DNA of 64,000 nucleotides from Cohnella thailandensis (GTDB lineage: Bacteria; Bacillota; Bacilli; Paenibacillales; Paenibacillaceae). The stretch spans positions 62,001 to 126,000 of the forward strand of contig NZ_JACJVQ010000007.1 of NCBI RefSeq assembly GCF_014212135.1, read 5' to 3'. The notes beneath the pieces were generated by a model. It did no database searches. It saw nothing but the letters and a program-made list of their open reading frames with translations, and was not told where the DNA came from. Shown piece by piece: positions 56,602-64,000 of the stretch (position 1 is its first letter; every line of letters begins with the position of its first letter). The position numbers and the translations under genes are program-made.

Positions 56602-58773
56602 ATGGCAAAATGGTTGTATCATCTCGGCAAAGGCGCCTACCGCCGTAAAAAAACGGTTTTCTTGGGCATGTTAGGACTGTTGATTCTCGCGATATCGGCA
56701 GGCATCGGCATGGGCTCCGCCTTCAGCGGAGATATGAGCATTCCCGGAACCAAATCGGAGAAAGCCGGGATCGTCATGCAGGAAGCGTTCGGGGGCGGCT
56801 CCGAAGGGGGCGGAACGATCCGCTTGATCTATAAGGCGCCGGAAGGCGAGACGCTCGAATCCGAGTCGGTCAAGCAGTTGATCCAATCGACCGAGCAGGA
56901 AGTCGCGAAGGATTCCGAAGTCGCTTCGATCGCCCCGTTATATGAATCGAATACGATCAGCGCGGACAAGCGGATCGGCTATTCTACCGTCACCTATAAG
57001 TCGGCCGCAGGCGACGTGACGGACGAATCCATCGAGCATGTTCAAACGGCCATCGAAGCAGCCAACGACAGCGGCTTGCAGACCGAGCTCGGCGGAACGG
57101 TCGCGTTGTCCGAAGTAAGCCCCGGCGGGATATCCGAAGTAATCGGAGTCGCGGTCGCGTTCCTGATTCTGATCCTCACCTTCGGCTCCTTCGTGGCGGC
57201 CGGCCTTCCTATTCTGACGGCCCTCGTCGGACTGGGAACCGGCATTATGCTGATCTTCGTCGTCTCGCACTATTCGTCCATTCCGACGTTCTCCTTATCC
57301 CTTGCGTCCATGCTTGGACTAGCCGTCGGAATCGATTACGGCTTGTTCATCATCTCCCGCTTCAAGCAGAATCTGAAGGCCGGCATGGAGCGCCAAGAAG
57401 CGGCGGCCATGGCCAACGCGACCGCGGGAAGCGCCGTCGTGTTCGCGGGTCTTACCGTCATAATCGCGTTGCTCGGGCTGCAGGTTACGGGCATTCCCTT
57501 CTTGGGCGCGATGGGCATCGCCGGAGCCGTTACGGTTCTCGTAGCCGTGCTGATCTCCTTAGTCCTTACCCCCGCTCTACTCGGCGCAACGAAGAAATTA
57601 TTCGTACCGAAAGCTAAGAAAAATGCAAATGCCGCTCGATCGCAAGAGAAGCAGTCTTCCGAATCCAATGTCTGGGGCCGTCTCGTCACTAAGTTTCCTT
57701 TGCCGGCGGTCATCGTATCCGTTCTGGTATTAGGCTTGATCAGCCTGCCGTTCCTCGACATGCACACCGGATTGCCCAACAACGGAACCAAATCGATCGA
57801 CACGACGGAACGCAGAGGCTACGACCTGCTTGCGGAAGGCTTCGGCCCGGGCTTCAACGGTCCTCTTGTCATCGTGGCTAAAGCGGATTCGGGAGCAACC
57901 GATCCGTCGGCAGCGATTGCCGAAGCGACCAAAGGCCTCATCGACCTGCCGAACGTGGCCAGCGTCACTCCTCCGCAGCTCAACGCGGCCGGCGACACGG
58001 CGATCTTGACGCTGCTGCCGGATACGGATCCTCTGGACACGAAGACAAGCGATCTGGTGAAACTCATACGAGAGCAGTCCGATAGCAACCATGCGCAAAC
58101 TCACGCGGAATTGATGGTAACGGGCAGCACCGCGGTCGATATCGACATCTCGGATATGCTGAACAAGGCGCTCCCTAAGTTCGCCGGGCTGATCGCCGGA
58201 CTCGCGTTCGTTCTTCTGGCCATCGTGTTCCGTTCGATCCTGATTCCGGTCAAGGCGGTTCTCGGCTACCTGCTCACGCTGACAGCGACGCTAGGGTTTG
58301 TCGTCTATGTCGTTCAAGAAGGACACATGGCCGGTTTCTTCGGGATCGCGGAGCCCGCCCCCGTGCTGAACTTCCTGCCGGTCCTCGTCGCGGGCATCCT
58401 GTTCGGGCTCGCCATGGACTACGAAGTGTTCCTGGTCAGCGCGATGCGCGAGAAGTTCGTTCACGAGAACCATCCGAGGAAAGCCATCCTGTATGGGATC
58501 AAGTCGAACGGCAGAGTCGTGCTCGCGGCCGGTCTGATCATGGTAACCGTCTTCGCCAGCTTTATCTTCGCGGAGGATACCATTGTCAAATCCATGGGAC
58601 TCGCCCTCGCCTTCGGCATTCTCTTCGACGCTTTCATTGTGAGATTAACGCTCGTACCGGCGCTTATGTCCTTGCTCGGCAAGTCCGCCTGGTTCTTCCC
58701 GAAGTGGCTCGATCGCATCCTGCCGAAGGTCGATATCGAAGGCGAATCGTTCCAAAAGATCAGTAGTCGATAA
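56602..58773 (+). CDS. ydfJ: MMPL/RND-family membrane transporter (YdfJ-like)
   Basis: 723 residues with about 12 spans in two RND halves. The GIDYGLFIISR and AMDYEVFLVS segments are the two SSD-like motifs with the conserved Asp pair, and the two external loops follow spans 1 and 7. YdfJ of B. subtilis has a similar length and is known to be under YdfHI. Proteins of this type export lipids, antibiotics or surfactants. GGAGGG precedes the ATG. The substrate is unknown. Confidence 0.87.
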   Translation: MAKWLYHLGKGAYRRKKTVFLGMLGLLILAISAGIGMGSAFSGDMSIPGTKSEKAGIVMQEAFGGGSEGGGTIRLIYKAPEGETLESESVKQLIQSTEQEVAKDSEVASIAPLYESNTISADKRIGYSTVTYKSAAGDVTDESIEHVQTAIEAANDSGLQTELGGTVALSEVSPGGISEVIGVAVAFLILILTFGSFVAAGLPILTALVGLGTGIMLIFVVSHYSSIPTFSLSLASMLGLAVGIDYGLFIISRFKQNLKAGMERQEAAAMANATAGSAVVFAGLTVIIALLGLQVTGIPFLGAMGIAGAVTVLVAVLISLVLTPALLGATKKLFVPKAKKNANAARSQEKQSSESNVWGRLVTKFPLPAVIVSVLVLGLISLPFLDMHTGLPNNGTKSIDTTERRGYDLLAEGFGPGFNGPLVIVAKADSGATDPSAAIAEATKGLIDLPNVASVTPPQLNAAGDTAILTLLPDTDPLDTKTSDLVKLIREQSDSNHAQTHAELMVTGSTAVDIDISDMLNKALPKFAGLIAGLAFVLLAIVFRSILIPVKAVLGYLLTLTATLGFVVYVVQEGHMAGFFGIAEPAPVLNFLPVLVAGILFGLAMDYEVFLVSAMREKFVHENHPRKAILYGIKSNGRVVLAAGLIMVTVFASFIFAEDTIVKSMGLALAFGILFDAFIVRLTLVPALMSLLGKSAWFFPKWLDRILPKVDIEGESFQKISSR

Positions 58774-58841
58774 TCATCCATTGCATCCGGACGGGCTGTG
58801 CTTTACGATTCTAGTAAATACAATGACTAGGAGAGTCACTC

Positions 58842-59526
58842 ATGCCGATTAGCGCTCCATTGCCTTGGAGAGAAGTTTTTACGGACGGGGCTGCCCACAC
58901 CGTCGCTGGCGATGTGCGGATAATCGAAGCCTTCCCGATTCCGCAGCTTCAGACGGAGCGGAGAGTCTGGATTTATTTGCCGGGGAACTCGCTGTCGATC
59001 ATGGGGGCGACGAGCGCAACCATGAATATAACTTAACGATTAACGCGGAATATGGCTTCGGAGGCAAAGGAGAGGCCTATGCCGCGTTCCTGGCGGAGAC
59101 GCTCAAACCGTATATCGACAGCCGCTATCGGACGCTTCCCGAACCGGAGCATACGATCATCGGCGGAAGCTCGTTCGGCGCTTATGTCTCGCTGTTTGCG
59201 GCCATTCGCTATCCGCATCTTTTTGGCCTCGTAGGCGGGATTTCCTTCGTCATGTGGCACGACGACGGCGCGATCCTCGAGTTGATCCGGCAATCGGTTC
59301 TTTCCCCCGCGCTGCGCGTCTTCCTAAGCATCGGAGAACTGGAGACCGACAATCCCGAGTTCAATCGGCTTGCCAACGAGCACGTTGCGCTGGCCCGCCG
59401 GACGCTGATAGCGGCAGGGGTCCCGGAGAGCCGCATCCGGTTCGATGTCGTTCCCGGCGGAACGCACCACGAATCACGTGGAGCGAACTGTTCCCCGAAG
59501 TACACCGCTGGTTGCTCCAGCCGTAA
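58842..59526 (+). pseudogene. Decayed alpha/beta hydrolase (esterase) gene
   Basis: The start (PISAPLPWREVF to RVWIYLP) is in one frame and stops at 59034. The middle (DHGGDERNHEYN, then GEAYAAFLAETLKPYIDSRY, IIGGSSFGAY with the GGSSFG nucleophile elbow, and VPGGTHHES) is in a second. The end (TWSELFPEVHRWLLQP) is in a third and stops at 59526. Intact relatives have about 50-60 residues between IYLP and DHGGDER, and here these are missing. So there is a deletion with frameshift near 58980 and a 1-bp loss near 59480. Two separate lesions, one a large deletion, make a sequencing error unlikely. Confidence 0.8.
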
Positions 59527-59581
59527 ATCCCATTACGCGAACAAGATGGACAGACGCCAAGCTTGCTCGCAGTAGCGCAAA

Positions 59582-59616
59582 CCAAAAAGGAATCTCCCAC
59601 GGAGACTCCTTTTTGG
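59582..59616. terminator. Bidirectional terminator
   Basis: CCAAAAAGGA-A-TCTCC pairs with GGAGA-C-TCCTTTTTGG (one mismatch), with T tracts in both directions. It lies between the esterase pseudogene and the stop of the binding protein gene. Confidence 0.75.
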
Positions 59617-59642
59617 CTTTTCAAACCTCGATTGGCGATCCC

Positions 59643-61361
59643 TTACTGAATCTCCTTCCCCGTAAACAACCGGACTCTGTCCTTCACGAGCTCGGTATAG
59701 ATAGCCTCCATCTTCTCCGCTCCCGCTTTGTTCAGGTCGGCGAGGAATTGGTCGTATGCCTTGTCGAACTCTTCCGGCTTCGTCATGATCACCTTCGGAA
59801 TGCTCTTGTCGACGATATCCTGCGTTTTCTGGTACAGCACGAGGTAGTCGCCGTCCGTCGGAACCTGCATGTTGTACAGCGCGCCCCATTCCTTGACGGG
59901 CAAATCGGTCGGCCAGAGGTCCTTCCAGGTCCTGGCATTATAGCCTTTAAGCGCTTCCTTCTCGGCGTCCGAGTAGCTGGCCTCGATCTGTTCCGGGAAG
60001 TTCGTGGTGTAGTAGTTGCCCGTCGAATCCTTCACGCCGTCGCCGTAGTGCGCGCTGAAGACCGTATACAGCTGGACGCCGGTTGTTTTGCTGAAGTTGG
60101 CATTGTCGTTCACCTTCGCGTTCAGGACGTCGTCCGGAATGACGCGCTTGCCGGCGGAATCGACCGTGTATTGCTTGCCTTCGACGCCCCAGTTGTTAAG
60201 GATTTGGCCTTCCTCGGAAGCCATCCAATCCAGGAACTTGATGGCGCGAACCGGGTCCTTGCACGCCGTCGTGATGCTGATGCCGTAGCCGTCGACGCCG
60301 AAAGGCTGCAGTTCGTGCGATTGGAACTGGTCGCTCAACGTAACCGGGAAGTGCCCGTACGTCTTGTCGTGTTGGCCGGCCGACTTCAGCGCGTTCTCCG
60401 CGTTGCCGTACTCCCACTCCGGCGAGATCAGGCCCAGTACGCGGCCGCTGGCGATTTTCGCCTGATACTGATCGTCCTTCTGGACGAAAGTGTCCTTGTC
60501 CAAAAGTCCTTCGTTGAACATATGGTTCAGCCACTTGAAGTACTCGCGTTCCTCGGGCCGTTTGTAGTGGAGCTGAGCGGTATAGGTGCTCGGATCGACG
60601 TAATATTCGCCGTCGCCCCCCGCGCCGGTCGCGTTCGAGGCCGGGTCGGTGATCGTAATCATCCGTTTCCAGCCATCGCCGTTGAGCAGCAGCGGAATCG
60701 TCGGCTGCCCGTCGGTCGCGGGATACTTCGCCGCGTAGTCCTTGAGTACGTTTTCAAAGTCTTGCACGGTCTTGATCTGCGGGTAGCCGAGCTCCTTCAG
60801 CACGCGAAGCTGAACCTCGAAGCCGCCGGTCGAGTCGAAGTATTCGTTGCCGACGCCGACGTTCGTCGGGATCGAGTAAATCGCCGGATCGTCGACGCTG
60901 TATTTCATGCGGTTCATGTTGTCCTTCATGAGGGCTTTGATGTTCGGAGCGTATTTATCGATGAGGTCGGTCAGATCGAGAATGGCGCCCGCGTCGATCA
61001 GCTTGCCCAGCTCGCCTTTGGCGGCTATCAAGTCCGGATACTGCCCGCTCGCGGCCATCAGGGAGATCTTGCTCTGGCCTCCGCCGCTGGCGACGTCGAA
61101 CTCGGCGTTAATCGTGACGCCCGTCTTCTCGGTGATGGCCTTGCCCACGTCGTCCTGCATGTTGTTCCAGTTCGGGCTCGTATCGGCGCCGAAGAACGAG
61201 AACGTTACGGGAGCCGTATCCGCCACGCCGCCGGCATCAGCGGATTCGGAAACGCTCTCCGTTTGGCCCGAAGAATTATCGTTGTTTCCGCTGCAGCCGC
61301 TAAGCAGCAGCACGCCTGTCAACGTAAGCAGAGAGACCGATTTCATGCTGTTTCCCTTCAT
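59643..61361 (-). CDS. Orphan sugar-binding lipoprotein (LplA-like)
   Basis: 572 residues, long as in LplA-type receptors. GGGGGA precedes the ATG. The lipobox LSGC gives C23, then an Asn/Ser/Glu linker. The mature domain contains FFGADTSPNWNNMQDDVGK and the EREYFKWLNHMFNEGLLDKD block of the LplA/YtcQ group. No permease genes are adjacent in the window; the operon ends here with a terminator. It may use the permeases of another locus. A cre site and TATAAT lie upstream, so it is likely repressed by glucose. AraC and GH43 genes flank it. Confidence 0.88.
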   Translation of the reverse strand: MKGNSMKSVSLLTLTGVLLLSGCSGNNDNSSGQTESVSESADAGGVADTAPVTFSFFGADTSPNWNNMQDDVGKAITEKTGVTINAEFDVASGGGQSKISLMAASGQYPDLIAAKGELGKLIDAGAILDLTDLIDKYAPNIKALMKDNMNRMKYSVDDPAIYSIPTNVGVGNEYFDSTGGFEVQLRVLKELGYPQIKTVQDFENVLKDYAAKYPATDGQPTIPLLLNGDGWKRMITITDPASNATGAGGDGEYYVDPSTYTAQLHYKRPEEREYFKWLNHMFNEGLLDKDTFVQKDDQYQAKIASGRVLGLISPEWEYGNAENALKSAGQHDKTYGHFPVTLSDQFQSHELQPFGVDGYGISITTACKDPVRAIKFLDWMASEEGQILNNWGVEGKQYTVDSAGKRVIPDDVLNAKVNDNANFSKTTGVQLYTVFSAHYGDGVKDSTGNYYTTNFPEQIEASYSDAEKEALKGYNARTWKDLWPTDLPVKEWGALYNMQVPTDGDYLVLYQKTQDIVDKSIPKVIMTKPEEFDKAYDQFLADLNKAGAEKMEAIYTELVKDRVRLFTGKEIQ

Positions 61362-61386
61362 TGAACTTCCCCCTTGTTTGGATAAC

Positions 61387-61400
61387 AGAATACGCTTACA
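61387..61400. promoter_or_regulatory. cre-like site at the orphan receptor start point
   Basis: TGTAAGCGTATTCT on the minus strand fits the broader cre form TGNAANCGNWNNCW. It begins 7 bp after the TATAAT at 61408-61413, covering about +1 to +14. Confidence 0.6.
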
Positions 61401-61407
61401 GTTCGTT

Positions 61408-61413
61408 ATTATA
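61408..61413 (-). promoter_or_regulatory. -10 box of the orphan receptor gene
   Basis: Perfect TATAAT on the minus strand, 47 bp before the start codon. No convincing -35 at 17 bp, which suggests activator dependence, for example on the divergent AraC protein. Confidence 0.55.
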
Positions 61414-61496
61414 CGGAACGCTTCGGAGGCAAACCTTGATTTTCAAGTCACTTAATAGCATGATATAGACATCGATGAGCTAGGGAGGGAATTCGC

Positions 61497-62357
61497 TTGA
61501 GCAACGTTTACTTAAATTGGTTTACGACGGACGAGCAGTTCCCCTTTTTTATTCAGTACGGAGGTCATGAAGAGGACATGCCGGTTCACCGTCATGTGGA
61601 CTTCTCCGAGCTTGTCATCGTCCTGAACGGACATGCCACGCATATCGTCAACGAGGAAGAGTCGTTCATCAAGAAAGGCAACGTGTTCGTGATCAACGGC
61701 GAGACGCCGCATGCTTATAAGGAGCCCGTGGACTTCAAGATCTGCAACATTATGTACAAGCCCGAGCTGCTCAAGTCCGCCGGCCCGGATCTGCGCACCA
61801 TGAACGGTTATCAGGCGCTGTTTATCCTCGAGCCGTTCTATCGCCACAATCATGCCTATACCAGCAAGCTCAACATGTCGATCTCGAGCCTGGAGAGGAT
61901 CACCTCGATGATAGCGGCCATGATCGAAGAATACCGAGACAAGCTTCCGGGCTATCAGAGCATGCTGGCTTCTCAATTCATGGAATTGGTCGTTTATTTG
62001 TCCAGACAGTACGACAACCGGGAGAAAGACATCGACAGCAGCCTTATGCATCTCGCCGGCGCGATCTCCTATATCGAAGATCATTATCTCGAGCCGCTGA
62101 CGCTCGAGGATATCGCGGCCCAATCGGATATATCCGTTCGGCACTTAAACCGGATTTTCCGAGCCTATTATCAGACGACGCCGTTCGCTTATCTTCAGCG
62201 CCTCCGCTTGGAACGGGCCTGCTCGCTGCTGCGGAATTCGAACCTCTCGATTACGGAGATATCGTATTCGTGCGGTTTTTACGATAGCAATTATCTTGCC
62301 CGTCAATTCAAGAAAACGTACGGGATGTCGCCCAAAGCCTTCCGCAAAATGCGATAA
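61497..62357 (+). CDS. AraC-family regulator with cupin sensor domain
   Basis: 286 residues; TTG start 7 nt after GGAGGG. An N-terminal cupin-like sugar-binding domain has HRHVDFSELVIVLNG and VFVINGETPHAY, as in RhaS/XylS-type sensors. The C-terminal helix-turn-helix pair has IAAQSDISVRHLNRIFRAYYQTTPFAY and CGFYDSNYLARQFKKTYGMSPKAFR. It lies between the orphan receptor and a GH43 gene, both reading the other way, and probably controls one or both. Confidence 0.9.
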   Translation: MSNVYLNWFTTDEQFPFFIQYGGHEEDMPVHRHVDFSELVIVLNGHATHIVNEEESFIKKGNVFVINGETPHAYKEPVDFKICNIMYKPELLKSAGPDLRTMNGYQALFILEPFYRHNHAYTSKLNMSISSLERITSMIAAMIEEYRDKLPGYQSMLASQFMELVVYLSRQYDNREKDIDSSLMHLAGAISYIEDHYLEPLTLEDIAAQSDISVRHLNRIFRAYYQTTPFAYLQRLRLERACSLLRNSNLSITEISYSCGFYDSNYLARQFKKTYGMSPKAFRKMR

Positions 62358-62401
62358 CCGGCAGAAGCCCGTTCAGGCGCTGCCGGTTGGATGTTCGAAT
62401 T

Positions 62402-63919
62402 TCAAGAGTTGCGAGGCTCGTAATCGAACCAATCGAAGTACGCGGGGGACGGCGTTCCCGAGTCGCTAACGGCATACATGGCCGCAAAAACCCCCGTGAA
62501 TCCGCCCGCAACTTCGGTAGACAGCAGGTGGGTCTCCCCCCACCCCATCTCGATCGCTTCCGATTGCCCGGATCGAATGGAAGCCTCGAATTTATCGGGA
62601 TAAGCCCGGATTCTCAGCACGAGAGGGCCATCCGGACACTCGCGCTCGTTCTCCACCCTCATCGATCCGACGGTTCGCCGGAAAATCGCTTTCCTCCGCC
62701 CATCGATCCTTTTAACGGCTAAGTCATAATGATAGTTCTCATTCATATACACGGTCAGTCCCGCTTCATCTCCATCGCCAGCCGGTTCGAACTCCAGAGC
62801 TACCGCGATGTCGCAAGAGAAATGGCTAAGACGGCGTCCGACGAAGGCCGGAGCTCCGGCATCGTTCAAAGAGGATGGGTTGCCATGCAGCGCAAGATAA
62901 CCCGGCCTCTCCGAGAGCGACCAGCTCCCGGGCTTGGGATTGCGCAGGAAGGTCCAGTCGAAGCCGAGCCGAGAATCGGCAAAGTCGTCGCGGGCGGGCT
63001 TATCGGGCCACCGGACTTCGGGAAGCTCCGGCGCGTCTATAACGGACTCGATATGCGCGTCGTTGCCGATGACCGGCCAACCGTCCGCCGTCCATGTCAC
63101 TCGGGCAAGGAACGTCTCGCGGCCGAGATGGTGGCGCATCGGATAGCCGACGGGCCGGATTCCCAAGCATACCGCCCACCAGCTGCCGTCCCGGGCCTGC
63201 ACCAGATCCGCGTGCCCCGTCGCGTGGATGCCGCTCTTCAAGCTTCGGTTCGACAGAATCGGGTTCGTCGGACAAGCCACATAAGGGCCGTACGGGTCCG
63301 AGCTTCTCGCGATGGTGGCCATATGCCCGTACTCGGTCCCGCCTTCGGCAATCATTAAATAATAAACGCCATGGATTCGGTAGAGATGAGGAGCTTCCGG
63401 ATGGGCGCCTCCGGTCCCCCTCCAAATCAACCGGCTGTCCGTCAGCATTCTTCCGCTCTCGATGTCGATCTCGCATTGATAGATCCCTTCTCCCTGATCT
63501 CCGGAGCAAGCGGATTGAAAGTAGACTCGTCCGTCTTCGTCGAACAACAGCGACGGATCGATGCCGCCCTGCGCGACGGGGATCGGATCGGACCACGGAC
63601 CGTCCGGCGTCTGCGTTCGGACGATGAAATTGCCTATTCCGCCAACGTTCGTCGTGGTCATGTAAAACCAGCCTTCATGGTATCGAATCGTCGGCGCGTA
63701 GATGCCGCAGGAGCTCGGGACTCCGCCAAGGGGCAATTGACTTTCGGTCGTTAGACAATGGCCGATTTGCCGCCAGTGAACCAGATCCTTGCTATGGAAA
63801 ATAGGAACCCCGGGAAAATATTCGAACGAACTGGTGACCAAGTAATAATCGTCGCCGACGCGGCAAACGCTCGGATCGGGATGAAAGCCGGGGATGACGG
63901 GATTGGTAAACTGCCGCAT
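62402..63919 (-). CDS. GH43 family beta-xylosidase/arabinofuranosidase
   Basis: 505 residues. The five-bladed propeller (residues about 1-310) has D15 in GFHPDPSV (base), D121 in GGIDPSLLFDEDG (pKa modulator) and E175 in GGAHPEAPHLY (acid). A beta-sandwich follows to the end, as in the GH43 subfamily of beta-xylosidases with a C-terminal lectin-like domain. No leader, so it works on imported oligosaccharides. The start is uncertain: AAAGAGG lies 14 nt before ATG 63919, but too close to GTG at 63934. The family N-terminus favours the ATG. Confidence 0.88.
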   Translation of the reverse strand: MRQFTNPVIPGFHPDPSVCRVGDDYYLVTSSFEYFPGVPIFHSKDLVHWRQIGHCLTTESQLPLGGVPSSCGIYAPTIRYHEGWFYMTTTNVGGIGNFIVRTQTPDGPWSDPIPVAQGGIDPSLLFDEDGRVYFQSACSGDQGEGIYQCEIDIESGRMLTDSRLIWRGTGGAHPEAPHLYRIHGVYYLMIAEGGTEYGHMATIARSSDPYGPYVACPTNPILSNRSLKSGIHATGHADLVQARDGSWWAVCLGIRPVGYPMRHHLGRETFLARVTWTADGWPVIGNDAHIESVIDAPELPEVRWPDKPARDDFADSRLGFDWTFLRNPKPGSWSLSERPGYLALHGNPSSLNDAGAPAFVGRRLSHFSCDIAVALEFEPAGDGDEAGLTVYMNENYHYDLAVKRIDGRRKAIFRRTVGSMRVENERECPDGPLVLRIRAYPDKFEASIRSGQSEAIEMGWGETHLLSTEVAGGFTGVFAAMYAVSDSGTPSPAYFDWFDYEPRNS

Positions 63920-64000
63920 TGTTACGCTACACACCTCTTTAACTACGGATGTCAGGAATCCGCTGGATGCAAACTCGTTATTAATGTTATTTCAAGAGGC

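Noticed and set aside
59445..61364. A 639-codon open frame on the plus strand, opposite the orphan receptor gene
   Set aside because: It is the antisense of a gene with strong third-position G/C. The minus-strand protein has a lipobox, a ribosome site and family motifs; the plus-strand frame has none.

Overview
The window looks like chromosomal DNA from a GC-rich, endospore-forming Firmicute of the Paenibacillaceae (Paenibacillus/Cohnella type). The signs are strong GGAGG-type ribosome binding sites, frequent GTG/TTG starts, catabolite-responsive (cre) sites, AraC regulators with their own membrane sensor domain, a YesM/YesN two-component pair, and importers of the LplABC/MsmEFG type that lack a dedicated ATPase. 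No insertion sequence, prophage, CRISPR array or replication origin was seen. The genus is inferred, not proven.

Left part (1-13.5 kb): the 3' part of a formylglycine-generating enzyme gene is followed by a minus-strand operon of six tRNAs (Asn-Ser-Glu-Val-Asp-Gly). Next is a minus-strand polysaccharide locus: membrane AraC regulator, binding lipoprotein, two permeases, a lyase-like cytosolic protein, a GH105 unsaturated-uronyl hydrolase, and a secreted GH50-like hydrolase with a discoidin-like domain. A sugar isomerase-like gene diverges from it. From 13.5 to 15.5 kb lie an azoreductase, a degenerate 52-bp tandem repeat and an aldo/keto reductase.

15.6-30.4 kb: one operon has Ugp-like importer genes, a HAD phosphatase, an SMR exporter and a calcineurin-like phosphoesterase, and it faces a GbsR-type regulator. 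A second operon has a sugar importer and two cytosolic sulfatases with CxPxR sites, under a cre-controlled membrane AraC regulator. The sulfatases need the modification made by the enzyme at the left edge.

30.4-44.1 kb: an FMN riboswitch with clear promoter and terminator controls a DMT-family transporter, a likely flavin importer. Next come a ketopantoate reductase-like gene with a divergent TetR regulator, then a beta-glycoside locus: two paralogous GH2 enzymes, a YesM/YesN pair, and an importer.

44.2-64 kb: a YtrA/B-like ABC operon with a clear operator; a small Arg-rich protein gene; an AraC/DHA2 drug-exporter pair; a GPH symporter with an uncharacterised alpha/beta hydrolase and an AraC regulator; a symmetric intergenic element with four copies of a 22-bp motif; a YdfH/YdfI/YdfJ-like sensor, regulator and MMPL transporter set; a decayed esterase gene; and a cre-controlled orphan binding protein, an AraC regulator and a GH43 enzyme.

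Overall the window is a carbohydrate-foraging island. Extracellular binding proteins and mostly cytosolic enzymes suggest that oligosaccharides are imported and then trimmed, desulfated or delyased inside the cell.
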